Assembly: GCF_030010555.1 (NCBI RefSeq)
Contig: NZ_JASCQP010000005.1
Coordinates: 124,001-188,000, forward strand
DNA length: 64,000 nt
Direction: 5' to 3'
Source of the DNA: Halomonas rhizosphaerae
GTDB lineage: Bacteria; Pseudomonadota; Gammaproteobacteria; Pseudomonadales; Halomonadaceae
Made by a program: the position numbers and the translations under genes. This document shows, piece by piece, positions 35,434-43,992 of the stretch; the stretch's first letter is position 1, and each line of letters begins with the position of its first letter. The notes below the pieces were generated by a model. The model was not told the origin of the DNA. It ran no database searches and saw only the letters and a list, made by a program, of their open reading frames with translations.

Positions 35434-35459
35434 ATGTGATCACATACGTGTGATCACAC
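35434..35459. promoter_or_regulatory. Tandem palindromic operator, probably for the adjacent GntR regulator
   Basis: Two 12-bp palindromes, ATGTGATCACAT (35434-35445) and GTGTGATCACAC (35448-35459), share the core TGTGATCACA. Centres are 14 bp apart. They sit 19 bp upstream of the puuB3 start, where a bound protein would block the promoter or early elongation. The spacing does not fit a CRP site (TGTGA-N6-TCACA). Confidence 0.75.
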
Positions 35460-35561
35460 TAGCAGGGCCTTGCGAGAGTGGCAACCCGGTGCGGGGCGGA
35501 GCCGCAGTGGCGCCAGTTTGGGGTATGCTGGCGGGGTGTATGACGACGACATGGCAAGCCG

Positions 35562-36215
35562 ATGGAGCAACAGACACAGGGCGAAGGGTTCTCGCCGGAT
35601 ACCGCCGCCACCCGGCTGCATCGGGAGCTGCGGACGAGGCTTTGCGAGGGGGATTTTGCGCCGGGAGACCTGATCTCGATACGCCGTATCGCCACCGAGT
35701 ACGGTACCAGCGCGATGCCCGCCCGTGAGGCCGTGCGCTGGCTGGTGACGGAGGGGGCACTGGTCTTCTCCGACAGCCGCAAGATCCGGGTCCCCGAACT
35801 GAACCGCGAGCGCTTTCACGAGGTGCTGTTTGCGCGCAAGAGCCTCGAGACCGAAGTCTCCCGCCAGGCCTTCCCCCGGCTGACCGCCGCGGACCTGGTT
35901 GAGCTCGAGGGCATCGATGCCCGGATCAATGCGGCCATCGAGGCCGGCGATATGCAGGCGTACATGCGTGGCAACCATCGCTTCCACTTCCTGATCTATC
36001 GACGCAGCCGCTCCCGGGTGCTGCTGCCCCTGGTCGAGCTCCTCTGGCTGCAGTACGGGCCCAGCATGCGACAGATCGGCACGCGCTGGGGCGCATCACG
36101 CATCGCCGATGACCATCATCGCGACGTGACCCATGCCCTGTCCCGGGGCGACAGGGAGGGCTTCTGCAACGCCATTGCCGCCGATATCGAACAGGGAATG
36201 CGCCTGCTCGAGTAG
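35562..36215 (+). CDS. GntR-family (FadR/FCD subfamily) transcriptional regulator
   Basis: A 217-aa regulator with an N-terminal winged HTH (LRTRLCEGDFAPGDLISIRR, IATEYGTSAMPAREAVRWL) and an FCD helical effector domain holding the expected metal-ligand histidine region (NHRFHFLIYRRS, and DDHHRDVTHAL). It is divergent from puuB3-nhaC and next to two copies of a palindrome, so it probably represses that unit and itself until an amine-derived ligand binds. It is convergent with puuA2. Confidence 0.87.
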   Translation: MEQQTQGEGFSPDTAATRLHRELRTRLCEGDFAPGDLISIRRIATEYGTSAMPAREAVRWLVTEGALVFSDSRKIRVPELNRERFHEVLFARKSLETEVSRQAFPRLTAADLVELEGIDARINAAIEAGDMQAYMRGNHRFHFLIYRRSRSRVLLPLVELLWLQYGPSMRQIGTRWGASRIADDHHRDVTHALSRGDREGFCNAIAADIEQGMRLLE

Positions 36216-36294
36216 GCCTGCCGCGTCGCGCGATCGGTGTCGTGACGGCGCGACAACGCTCTGCCGGCGCCCATGGAGTCCCGGGCGCCCGAGG

Positions 36295-37668
36295 TCACAC
36301 GTGGCGCAGGTACCAGTCGTACTCGAGCTTGCTGACGGCCTGCATGGCCTGGTCCCGCTCGGCTCGGCGGTTGGCCAGGAAGACCGCGAGGAAGTCCGCG
36401 CCCAGCGCCTCGGCCAGGGGCTCGCTCTGCTCCAGCAGGTCCAGGGCCTGGCACCAGCTGTTGGTCAGGCTGGGCGCGGCCTGGTCATAGGCGTTGCCGG
36501 TGATGGCCGGCGGCGGCGTCAGCCGCTGCTGCAGCCCGTGGTCGATGGCGCCGAGCAGGGTCGCCAGCAGCAGGTAGGGGTTGACGTCGGCGCCGGCCAC
36601 CCGGTGCTCGATGCGCCGCGCCGCGTTGGGTCCCGAGGGGATGCGCAGCGCCACCGAGCGGTTGTCGTAGCCCCAGGTCGGGGCCATCGGCACATAGAGC
36701 CCGGGCTGGAAGCGGCGGAAGGAGTTGAGGTTGGGGGCGAAGAGCGCCATGGAGGCCGGCATCAGCTCGAGCAGCCCGGCCACGGCGTGCTGCATCAGCG
36801 GCGTGCCGAGCGGGGCGTCGTCCTCGGCCGCGAAGACGTTGTTCCCGGCTTCGTCGAGCAGGCTGATATGGACGTGGGTGCCGTTGCCGGCTTCCTGGCC
36901 ATAGGGCTTGGCCATGAAGGTGGCCTCGAAACCATGGTGCAGGGCCACGCCCTTGATCAGGCGCTTGAGCAGCACCGCGCTGTCGCAGGCCGCCAGGGCA
37001 TCATCGCAGTGGATCAGGTTGATCTCGAACTGTCCCGGGGCGCACTCCTTGAGGGCGGTGTCCAGCGGCAGCCGCTGGGTCCGGGCGGCGGCATGGATCT
37101 CCTCGAGCAGCTCGGCATACTCGTCGAGCTCGTTGATCGAATAGAGCTGGCTCTGGGCGGCGCGCTCGCCGGTCGCCGGCGAGCAGGGCGGCTGGACCAT
37201 GCCCAGGGCGTCCCGGCGGCGGTCGACGAGGCTGAACTCCATCTCCACGGCCACCACCGGCGTCAGCCCGTCGCGACGGAAGCGCTCCAGCACCCGGGCG
37301 AGCACCTGGCGGGGGTCGGCGAAGAAGGGCGCCCCGTCGGCCTCGGTCATGGTCATCAGCAGCTGCGCCTGGCGGGCGTCGCGCAGCCAGGGGCTCGGCA
37401 TCAGGCTGCCCGCCACCGGGCGGCAGACCCGGTCGCTGTCGCCGATCGAGAGGCCCAGGCCCGTGGCCTCGATGGTATTGCCCAGGATATCCAGGGCGAA
37501 AACCGAGGCCGGCAGGTTGACCCCGTCACGGAAGGCCTTCTCGAGGTTGTCGCGGGGGATGCGCTTGCCGCGCAGCACGCCGTTCAGGTCGCTGATCAGC
37601 AGGTCGACGCTGTCCACGTCGGGATGGCGGTCGAGGAAGTCGCGGGCTTCATCGGCAGGGGAGGACAT
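36295..37668 (-). CDS. puuA: Gamma-glutamylpolyamine synthetase (glutamine synthetase family), copy 2
   Basis: A 457-aa PuuA/SpuI-type ligase. Catalytic segments are VEMEFSLV, ECAPGQFEINL, FMAKPY, GNGTHVHISL, WGYDNRSVALRIP and EHRVAGADVNPY, different enough from copy 1 to suggest separate origins or substrates. It diverges from puuD across a 257-bp AT-rich region with a perfect TTGACA, an arrangement like spuA/spuB-type loci in Pseudomonas. It likely gamma-glutamylates putrescine, the first step before PuuB oxidation. Confidence 0.9.
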   Translation of the reverse strand: MSSPADEARDFLDRHPDVDSVDLLISDLNGVLRGKRIPRDNLEKAFRDGVNLPASVFALDILGNTIEATGLGLSIGDSDRVCRPVAGSLMPSPWLRDARQAQLLMTMTEADGAPFFADPRQVLARVLERFRRDGLTPVVAVEMEFSLVDRRRDALGMVQPPCSPATGERAAQSQLYSINELDEYAELLEEIHAAARTQRLPLDTALKECAPGQFEINLIHCDDALAACDSAVLLKRLIKGVALHHGFEATFMAKPYGQEAGNGTHVHISLLDEAGNNVFAAEDDAPLGTPLMQHAVAGLLELMPASMALFAPNLNSFRRFQPGLYVPMAPTWGYDNRSVALRIPSGPNAARRIEHRVAGADVNPYLLLATLLGAIDHGLQQRLTPPPAITGNAYDQAAPSLTNSWCQALDLLEQSEPLAEALGADFLAVFLANRRAERDQAMQAVSKLEYDWYLRHV

Positions 37669-37709
37669 GGGGCCACCTATCGGCTTGGGGTCATTGTTCG
37701 ATGGCTGTC

Positions 37710-37738
37710 ATCTTTGAAGCACACACTCATGTTGTCAA
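37710..37738 (-). promoter_or_regulatory. Likely sigma70 promoter of puuA2
   Basis: On the minus strand a perfect TTGACA (complement of 37733-37738) is followed after 17 bp by AAAGAT (complement of 37710-37715), 42 bp upstream of the puuA2 ATG. The -35 is strong and the -10 poor. Confidence 0.4.
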
Positions 37739-37810
37739 ATCTTTTACGTATTTCGCCAGGCGTCGGCGACCTTTCGGACTTTTCCATGTCAATTTTATCC
37801 TATTATTACA

Positions 37811-37836
37811 GTCACCTGATGGATATCTATGGTGAC
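37811..37836. promoter_or_regulatory. Operator-like inverted repeat in the puuA2-puuD intergenic region
   Basis: GTCACC (37811-37816) and GGTGAC (37831-37836) form an inverted repeat 14 bp apart around an AT-rich core containing GATATC. Located between divergent promoters, it could be a PuuR, LysR or Lrp target; no match to a known consensus is claimed. Confidence 0.35.
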
Positions 37837-37852
37837 GGGGTGTCGATGGGGG

Positions 37853-37881
37853 TTGGCAAGGTTAATCAACGGATATATGTT
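37853..37881 (+). promoter_or_regulatory. Possible sigma70 promoter of puuD
   Basis: TTGGCA (37853-37858) and TATGTT (37876-37881) are 17 bp apart, ending 44 bp before the puuD ATG, in an AT-rich stretch. Confidence 0.35.
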
Positions 37882-37925
37882 GAGCAAAGCATAACAATCA
37901 TCACGCGTGTTTCGAGGAGACCGCC

Positions 37926-38693
37926 ATGCGCACCCGACCCCTGGTAGGCGTGATCGCCTGCCGGCGCGAGGTGGAAGGCCACCCCGCGCACATGGTCACC
38001 GACAAGTACCTCTCCACCCTGTGCGACTATGGCCTGGCGCCGGTGATCCTGCCGGTGTGGGAGGACGCGGTGGAGAGCGAGCTGCTGGCGTCGCTCGACG
38101 GCCTGCTGCTCACCGGCAGCTACACCAACGTCGAGCCGCAGCGTTACGGTGCCGAACGGGCCCCGGAGAACACCCGGGATGACCCCCATCGCGATGCCGC
38201 GGCGCTGGGCTGGATTCCCGCCGCCCTGGACCTGGGGCTTCCGCTGCTGGGCATCTGCCGCGGCTTCCAGGAGCTCAACGTGGCCTTCGGCGGCACCCTG
38301 CACCAGGCGGTGCAGCGGGTGCCGGGTATGCTCGACCACCGTGAGCCGGAAGGCGACCGCGAGGCGAAGTATGCCCCGAGCCACGACATCTCGCTGGTGC
38401 CCGGCGGGCGGCTCGCCGCGCTCCATCCCGAGCCGGCGTCCCGGGTCAACTCCCTGCACCAGCAGGGCATCGCCGAGCTGGGGCCGGGGCTCGTCGCCGA
38501 GGCCCTGGCCCAGGACGGGCTCGTCGAGGCGATCTCGGTCGCGGGTGCACCGGGTTTCACCCTGGCGGTGCAGTGGCACCCCGAATGGAAGCCCCGCGAG
38601 CACCCGCTCTATGACGCCCTGTTCCGGGCCTTCGCCGCGGCCTGCCAGGCCCATCGCGGTGCCCGCATCCCGTCACCCGCCGTCGACGCCTGA
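37926..38693 (+). CDS. puuD: Gamma-glutamyl-GABA hydrolase
   Basis: A 255-aa class I glutamine-amidotransferase-fold hydrolase that cleaves gamma-glutamyl-GABA to glutamate and GABA, the last step of the gamma-glutamylated putrescine pathway. The triad is present: nucleophile Cys111 in LGICRGFQ, His218 and Glu220 in QWHPEW. Length matches E. coli PuuD (254). An AGGAGA site precedes ATG 37926. It leads a puuD-aminotransferase-aldehyde dehydrogenase operon. Confidence 0.92.
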   Translation: MRTRPLVGVIACRREVEGHPAHMVTDKYLSTLCDYGLAPVILPVWEDAVESELLASLDGLLLTGSYTNVEPQRYGAERAPENTRDDPHRDAAALGWIPAALDLGLPLLGICRGFQELNVAFGGTLHQAVQRVPGMLDHREPEGDREAKYAPSHDISLVPGGRLAALHPEPASRVNSLHQQGIAELGPGLVAEALAQDGLVEAISVAGAPGFTLAVQWHPEWKPREHPLYDALFRAFAAACQAHRGARIPSPAVDA

Positions 38694-38721
38694 GGCCATT
38701 GCCTCGACCCGGAGAGCCATC

Positions 38722-40125
38722 ATGTCCCATTCGCTTCAGGCACTGGACCGCGCCCACCACCTGCACCCCTTCACCGACTTCAAGGCATTGGGCGAGGAGG
38801 GCAGCCGCATCATCGAACGCGCCGAGGGGGTCTACATCCACGACGCCGAGGGCAATCGGCTCCTCGACGGCATGGCGGGCCTGTGGTGCGTCAACCTGGG
38901 CTACGGGCGCGTGGAGTTGGTGACGGCCGCCACCGAGCAGATGCGCCGGCTGCCCTACTACAACAACTTCTTCAAGACCACGCACCCACCGGCGGTGAGG
39001 CTCGCCGAGAAGCTCTGCGCCCTGGCGCCGGCACACCTCAACCACGTCTTCTTCACCGGCTCCGGCTCCGAGGCCAACGACACCGTGCTGCGCATGGTGC
39101 GCCGCTACTGGACACTCAAGGGCAAGCCGGAGAAGCATTGGGTGATCGGCCGCGAGAACGGCTACCACGGCTCCACCGTCGCCGGCATGAGCCTGGGTGG
39201 CATGGCGCCGATGCACGACCAGGGCGGCCCCTGCGTGCCGGGCATCACCCATGTGCGTCAGCCCTACTGGTTTGGAGAGGGGCGGTTCGGCGATGTGCGC
39301 GATCAGGATCCCGAGGCCTTCGGTCGCCAGTGCGCCGCGGCCATCGAGGAGAAGATCCTGGAGCTCGGCGAGGAGACCGTCGCGGCCTTCATCGCCGAGC
39401 CGGTGCAGGGCGCCGGCGGCGCCATCATGCCGCCGGCGAGTTACTGGCCGGCGGTCAAGGAGGTTCTCTCGCGCTACGACATCCTGCTGGTGGTGGACGA
39501 GGTGATCTGCGGCTTCGGCCGCCTGGGCGAGTGGTTCGGCAGCGTTCACTATGATCTCGCCCCCGACCTGATGCCCATCGCCAAGGGGCTCTCCTCCGGC
39601 TACCTGCCCATCGGCGGGGTGCTGGTCGGCGATCGGGTCGCCGACACCCTGATCCAGGAGGGTGGCGAGTTCTTCCACGGCTTCACCTACTCCGGCCACC
39701 CGGTGTGCGCCGCGGTGGCGCTGAAGAACCTGGAGCTCATGGAGGCCGAAGGCGTGGTCGAGCGGGTCCGCGACGAGCTGGGGCCCTACCTGGCGCGCCG
39801 CTGGGCCACGCTCGCCGACCATCCCCTCGTCGGCGAGGCCCGCTCGCTGGGGCTGATGGGGGCCCTGGAGCTCATCGACCCGGCCAGCGGCGAGCGCTTC
39901 GACAAGGCCCTCGCCGCTGGCAACCTGTGCCGCGACATCAGCTTCCGCCGTGGCCTGGTGATGCGCTCGGTGGGTGATACGATGATCATCGCCCCGCCCC
40001 TGGTGATCACCCGCGAGCAGATCGATGACCTGGTGACCCTGGCCCGTGAGGCGCTGGACGAGACCGCCCGGTGCCTGGTGCCGAGGGCCGCCGACGAACC
40101 GCAACCCGAGGAGAGACCCGCATGA
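38722..40125 (+). CDS. spuC: Polyamine aminotransferase (SpuC-like, class III PLP)
   Basis: A 467-aa class III aminotransferase resembling SpuC, the putrescine:pyruvate aminotransferase of Pseudomonas: HLHPFTDFKALGEEG, GLWCVNLGYGR, GSGSEANDTVLRMVRRYW, GYHGSTVAGMSLGG, VVDEVICGFGRLG and PLP lysine K288 in PIAKGLSSGYLP. It would turn putrescine or another omega-amine into an aldehyde with pyruvate, a route parallel to PuuA/PuuB. ATG 38722 has a GGAGAG site. Its stop overlaps the dehydrogenase start (ATGA). Substrate is inferred from context. Confidence 0.87.
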   Translation: MSHSLQALDRAHHLHPFTDFKALGEEGSRIIERAEGVYIHDAEGNRLLDGMAGLWCVNLGYGRVELVTAATEQMRRLPYYNNFFKTTHPPAVRLAEKLCALAPAHLNHVFFTGSGSEANDTVLRMVRRYWTLKGKPEKHWVIGRENGYHGSTVAGMSLGGMAPMHDQGGPCVPGITHVRQPYWFGEGRFGDVRDQDPEAFGRQCAAAIEEKILELGEETVAAFIAEPVQGAGGAIMPPASYWPAVKEVLSRYDILLVVDEVICGFGRLGEWFGSVHYDLAPDLMPIAKGLSSGYLPIGGVLVGDRVADTLIQEGGEFFHGFTYSGHPVCAAVALKNLELMEAEGVVERVRDELGPYLARRWATLADHPLVGEARSLGLMGALELIDPASGERFDKALAAGNLCRDISFRRGLVMRSVGDTMIIAPPLVITREQIDDLVTLAREALDETARCLVPRAADEPQPEERPA

Positions 40126-41630
40126 GCCGTCCCGACCCCCCCAAGACGCTGGCAGACTGGCAGGCCCTGGCCGATGCCGTGACGCCGGGCCTGGAGGCCC
40201 GCGCCTTTATCGACGACACCTTCGTCGAGGCCGTCAGCGGCGAGACCTTCGAGACCCTTAATCCCGCCACCGGCGAGCGCCTGGCCCGGGTCGCCAGCTG
40301 CGACGCCGCCGACGCCGAGCTGGCCGTGGGCCATGCCCGGGCGACCTTCGACGGCGGCGCTTGGTCGCGCCTGGCGCCGGGGCGGCGCAAGAAGGTGCTG
40401 CTGCGCCTGGCCGACCTGATGGAGGCCAACAAGCACGAGCTGGCGCTGCTCGACACCCTGGACATGGGCAAGCCGGTGGGCAGCTCGCTGGGCGACATGG
40501 CCGGGGCCATCGGCTGCATCCGCTACCAGGCGGAGTGCATCGACAAGCTCTACGGCGAGGTGGCCCCTACCGGGGAGGAGACCCTGGCGCTGGTACTGCG
40601 CGAGCCGCTGGGCGTGGTGGCCTCCATCGTGCCCTGGAACTTCCCGCTGATGATGACCGCCTGGAAGATCGCCCCGGCGCTGGCCGCCGGCAACAGCGTC
40701 ATCTTGAAGCCCTCGGAGAAGTCACCGCTCTCGGCGCTGCGCCTGGCCCAGCTGGCCCGTGAGGCGGGGCTGCCCCGCGGCGTCTTCCAGGTGCTGCCGG
40801 GCTTCGGCCACACCGTCGGCAAGGCGCTGGCGCTCTCCATGCAGGTCGACTGCCTGGCCTTCACCGGCTCCACCGGGGTGGGCAAGCAGCTGATGCAGTA
40901 TGCCGGCCAGTCCAACCTCAAGCGCCTCTACCTGGAGTGCGGCGGCAAGAGCCCCAATCTGGTCTTCGCCGACTGCAGGGACCTGGACAGGGTCGCCCGC
41001 CATGCCGCCGAGGCGATCTTCCACAATCAGGGGGAGGTGTGCATCGCCGGTTCCCGCCTGCTGGTGGAGAACTCGATCCGCGAGGCCTTCGTCGAGAAGG
41101 TGCTGGCCGCCGCCGAGACGATGCAGCCCGGCGACCCGCTCGACCCCGAGAGCTTCATGGGGGCGATCGTCGACGAGGCCCAGTACCGCCGGATCCTCGA
41201 CTACATCCGCCGCGGAGTGGAGGAGGGCGCCCGGTTGCGTACCGGGGGCCAGGCGCTGGAGGGCAAGGGGCTGTTCATTCCTCCTACGGTGTTCGACGGC
41301 GTGACCCCGGCGATGGCCATTGGCCGCGAGGAGGTCTTCGGCCCGGTGCTCTCGGTGTTCGGCTTCGACAGCGAGGAGGAGGCCATCGCCCTGGCCAACG
41401 ACAGCGACTTCGGCCTGGCCGCGGGCCTGTGGAGCCAGGATATCGATCGCATCATGCGTGTGACGCGTCGGCTGGCCTCCGGCCAGGTGTTCGTCAACAA
41501 CTGGGCCGGCGGCGACCAGACCATGCCCTTCGGCGGGGTCAAGCAGTCCGGCAACGGCCGCGACAAGTCCCACCACTCCCTGGAGGAGTACTCCGACCTC
41601 AAGAGCGTCTGGATGTCGCTCGCCACCTGA
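40122..41630 (+). CDS. puuC: Gamma-glutamyl-gamma-aminobutyraldehyde/aminobutyraldehyde dehydrogenase (PuuC/PauC-like)
   Basis: A 502-aa NAD(P)-dependent aldehyde dehydrogenase. The cofactor loop FTGSTGVGKQ is followed by general base Glu272 in LECGGKSPNL and catalytic Cys307 in NQGEVCIAGS; the C-terminal PFGGVKQSGNGRDKS is also typical of PuuC. It oxidises the aldehyde made by PuuB (gamma-glutamylated) or by the aminotransferase (free). Start ATG 40122 overlaps the upstream stop; the longer frame from 40071 lies inside the aminotransferase gene. It ends the operon. Confidence 0.9.
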   Translation: MSRPDPPKTLADWQALADAVTPGLEARAFIDDTFVEAVSGETFETLNPATGERLARVASCDAADAELAVGHARATFDGGAWSRLAPGRRKKVLLRLADLMEANKHELALLDTLDMGKPVGSSLGDMAGAIGCIRYQAECIDKLYGEVAPTGEETLALVLREPLGVVASIVPWNFPLMMTAWKIAPALAAGNSVILKPSEKSPLSALRLAQLAREAGLPRGVFQVLPGFGHTVGKALALSMQVDCLAFTGSTGVGKQLMQYAGQSNLKRLYLECGGKSPNLVFADCRDLDRVARHAAEAIFHNQGEVCIAGSRLLVENSIREAFVEKVLAAAETMQPGDPLDPESFMGAIVDEAQYRRILDYIRRGVEEGARLRTGGQALEGKGLFIPPTVFDGVTPAMAIGREEVFGPVLSVFGFDSEEEAIALANDSDFGLAAGLWSQDIDRIMRVTRRLASGQVFVNNWAGGDQTMPFGGVKQSGNGRDKSHHSLEEYSDLKSVWMSLAT

Positions 41631-41657
41631 CCCGCGCTCCACTGTATGAAAGCGTAG

Positions 41658-41688
41658 AGGCCGGCACCCGAGTGCCGGCCTTGTCTTT
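41658..41688 (+). terminator. Rho-independent terminator after puuC
   Basis: A 10-bp perfect stem AGGCCGGCAC/GTGCCGGCCT with a 4-nt loop is followed by TGTCTTT, 27 bp past the stop. Confidence 0.85.
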
Positions 41689-41780
41689 GTACTGATAATA
41701 ATATCTGTACAGCTTGTGCATAGCCTTTTACCTCCGGGGCGAGTAGCCTGTAAGGACATTCCCCGGCAGGAGACAGCGCC

Positions 41781-41951
41781 ATGTTCGGACTCTTCAAGAG
41801 CGACCCGTCGAAGAAGCTGCAGAAGGCCTACGAGCAGAAGCTCGAGCAGGCCATGCTGGCCGCCCGCAACGGCGACATGCGCGCCAACGCCTCCCTGACC
41901 GAGGAGGCGGAGGCACTGCGCGAGGAGATCGAGAAGCTCAAGGCGTCCTGA
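41781..41951 (+). CDS. Small conserved protein (DUF6435-like), 56 aa
   Basis: The 56-residue product begins MFGLFKSDPSKKLQKAYEQK and ends in charged helix-forming sequence (EEAEALREEIEKLKAS). The MFGLFKxDPxKKL start recalls a small, uncharacterised protein family of marine gammaproteobacteria; the family number is from memory. It is probably one amphipathic helical hairpin with no membrane segment. An AGGAGA ribosome site lies 7 bp upstream, and the leader contains an AT-rich patch (41690-41712). It is a separate unit between the puuC terminator and convergent puuR (8-bp gap). Confidence 0.75.
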   Translation: MFGLFKSDPSKKLQKAYEQKLEQAMLAARNGDMRANASLTEEAEALREEIEKLKAS

Positions 41952-41959
41952 GGGACGGG

Positions 41960-42511
41960 TCAGAAGGTCCGCGCCGGGGTCGCGCAGCTGACCAGGCGGC
42001 AGGGCTCGCGGCCGGGGTTGCGGAAGCGGTGGGGGACGTTGGTCTCGAAGTAGTAGGCCTCGCCGGGACCCAGCACCCGGGCGTCGGCGCCGATGGTGAT
42101 CTCGATCTCGCCCTCCAGCACCACGCCCGCCTCCTCGCCCTGGTGGGCGATCATCTCGCGGCCGGTGTCGGCCCCGGGCGGGTAGGTCTCGATCATGAAG
42201 GCCAGGGCGCGATCGCGGCGATCGGCGCCCACCAGCTTGTAGATGACGTCGCCGGAGCCCACGTCGGCCAGCTCCTCGGCCGAGTAGAACACCCGTCGTC
42301 CGTTCTCCAGGTCCATGGTGAAGAAGTCCCCGACGCTCATGGGAATGGCGTCGAGGATCTTCTTCAGCGAGCTGACCGAGGGGCTCACCTTGCCCTGCTC
42401 GATCAGCGACAGGCTGGAGTGGGTGACCCCGCAGCGCTTGGCCAGCTCGCGCTGGGAGATGCCCTTCAGGGTGCGCAGGGCGCGCAGTCGCGCGCCGACA
42501 TCATCCGACAT
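41960..42511 (-). CDS. puuR: PuuR-like XRE/cupin regulator of putrescine catabolism
   Basis: A 183-aa repressor with an N-terminal XRE HTH (GISQRELAKRCGVTHSSLSLIEQGK) and a C-terminal cupin (HQGEEAGVVLEGEIEITIG, GEAYYFETNVPHRFRN), the PuuR/PauR layout and length (E. coli 185). It likely senses putrescine and controls some puu/pot units here. It follows gatB in the same direction with a 26-bp gap, so it may be read through from gatCAB or have a promoter within gatB. No obvious match to the E. coli PuuR box was found upstream of the puu genes. Confidence 0.9.
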   Translation of the reverse strand: MSDDVGARLRALRTLKGISQRELAKRCGVTHSSLSLIEQGKVSPSVSSLKKILDAIPMSVGDFFTMDLENGRRVFYSAEELADVGSGDVIYKLVGADRRDRALAFMIETYPPGADTGREMIAHQGEEAGVVLEGEIEITIGADARVLGPGEAYYFETNVPHRFRNPGREPCRLVSCATPARTF

Positions 42512-42537
42512 CCGGTTCTCCTTCCCTCAGCGCGGGA

Positions 42538-43992
42538 TCAGCACAGCGCGTCGAGCTTCTCTTTCAGCAGGGCATTCACCTGCTGGGGGTTGGCGGTACC
42601 CCGCGAGGCCTTCATCACCTGGCCGACGAAGTAGCCGATCATCTTGCCGCGCTTGTCGGGCTCGGCATCCCGGTATTGCGCCACCTGGGCGGGGCTGTCC
42701 GCGATCACCTGGTCGATCATCGCCTCGATGGCGCCGGTATCGGTGACCTGCTTGAGCCCCTTGGCCTCGATCACCTCGTCGGCACTGTCGCCCTCGCCGT
42801 TCCACAGTGCCTGGAAGACCTGCTTGGCGGCCTTGCCGTTGATGGTGTCATCCATCACCCGACTGACCAGCTCGCCGAGCTGGGTCGCCGAGACCGGGCT
42901 GTCCTGGATCGGCAGGCCCTCGCGGTTCAGGGCGCCGGAGAGCTCGCCCTGTACCCAGTTGGCGGCCAGCTTGGCATCGCCACACACCTCCTTGACCACC
43001 TCGAAGTACTCGGCCATCTCGCGGCTCGCCGAGAGCACCCCGGCGTCGTAGGCGGAGAGGCCCAGCGCCTCCTGGAAGCGGGCGCGCTTGTCGGCGGGCA
43101 GCTCCGGCAGGTTGTCGCGCAGGTGGTCGACGTAGGCCCGGTCGAGCTCCACCGGCAGCAGGTCGGGGCAGGGAAAGTAGCGGTAGTCGTTGGCCTGCTC
43201 CTTGGTGCGCATGCTGCGGGTCTCGTCACGCTCGGGGTCGAACAGGCGGGTCTCCTGGACCACCTCGCCGCCGTCCTCGAGCAGCTCGATCTGGCGCTCC
43301 ACCTCGAAGGCGATGGCGCGCTCGACGAAGCGGAAGGAGTTGACGTTCTTGATCTCGGTGCGGGTGCCGAAGCTCGCCTGTCCCCTGGGACGCACCGAGA
43401 CGTTGACGTCGCAGCGCATCGAGCCCTCGGCCATGTTGCCGTCGGAGATCCCGAGATACGTCACGATGGAGTGGATGGCCTTGAGGTAGGCCGCGGCCTC
43501 CTTGGCCGAGCGCATGTCCGGCTCGGAGACGATCTCCAGCAGCGGGGTGCCGGCGCGGTTGAGGTCGATGCCGGTCATGCCGTGGAAGTCCTCGTGCAGC
43601 GACTTGCCGGCATCCTCCTCCAGGTGGGCGTGATGCACGCGGATGCGCTTGGTCTCGCCGTCCTCCAGAGTGATCTCCACCTCGCCTGGGCCGACGATAG
43701 GATGATACATCTGGCTGGTCTGATAGCCCTTGGGCAGGTCGGGGTAGAAGTAGTTCTTGCGGTCGAACACCGACACCTCGGGGATCTCGGCATGGATCCC
43801 CAGCCCGAACTGCACGGCCATGGCCACCGCGGCCTCGTTGAGCACCGGCAGCACGCCGGGGAGCCCCAGGTCCACGGCGCACGCCTGGCTGTTGGGCTCG
43901 GCGCCGAAGGCGGTGGAGGCGCCGGAGAAGATCTTCGACTTGGTGGCGAGCTGGACGTGGACCTCCAGCCCGATCACGGTTTCCCATTGCAT
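42538..43992 (-). CDS. gatB: Aspartyl/glutamyl-tRNA(Asn/Gln) amidotransferase subunit B
   Basis: A 484-aa tRNA-binding subunit of the GatCAB amidotransferase that converts misacylated Glu-tRNA(Gln)/Asp-tRNA(Asn). It opens [20 protein letters not shown] and carries the kinase-like core CDVNVSVRP and the C-terminal YqeY-like helical tail ending [11 protein letters not shown]. Its ATG overlaps the gatA stop by one base (TGATG). The gatC-gatA-gatB order is standard in Pseudomonas-like genomes. Confidence 0.96.
   Translation of the reverse strand: MQWETVIGLEVHVQLATKSKIFSGASTAFGAEPNSQACAVDLGLPGVLPVLNEAAVAMAVQFGLGIHAEIPEVSVFDRKNYFYPDLPKGYQTSQMYHPIVGPGEVEITLEDGETKRIRVHHAHLEEDAGKSLHEDFHGMTGIDLNRAGTPLLEIVSEPDMRSAKEAAAYLKAIHSIVTYLGISDGNMAEGSMRCDVNVSVRPRGQASFGTRTEIKNVNSFRFVERAIAFEVERQIELLEDGGEVVQETRLFDPERDETRSMRTKEQANDYRYFPCPDLLPVELDRAYVDHLRDNLPELPADKRARFQEALGLSAYDAGVLSASREMAEYFEVVKEVCGDAKLAANWVQGELSGALNREGLPIQDSPVSATQLGELVSRVMDDTINGKAAKQVFQALWNGEGDSADEVIEAKGLKQVTDTGAIEAMIDQVIADSPAQVAQYRDAEPDKRGKMIGYFVGQVMKASRGTANPQQVNALLKEKLDALC

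Noticed and set aside
35434..35459. CRP binding site
   Set aside because: The halves TGTGA and TCACA directly abut with no 6-bp spacer, so the CRP geometry is not met.
36133..37947. Plus-strand frame of 604 codons over puuA2 and its upstream region
   Set aside because: Antisense to puuA2; the part in the AT-rich gap has no ribosome site or conserved sequence.
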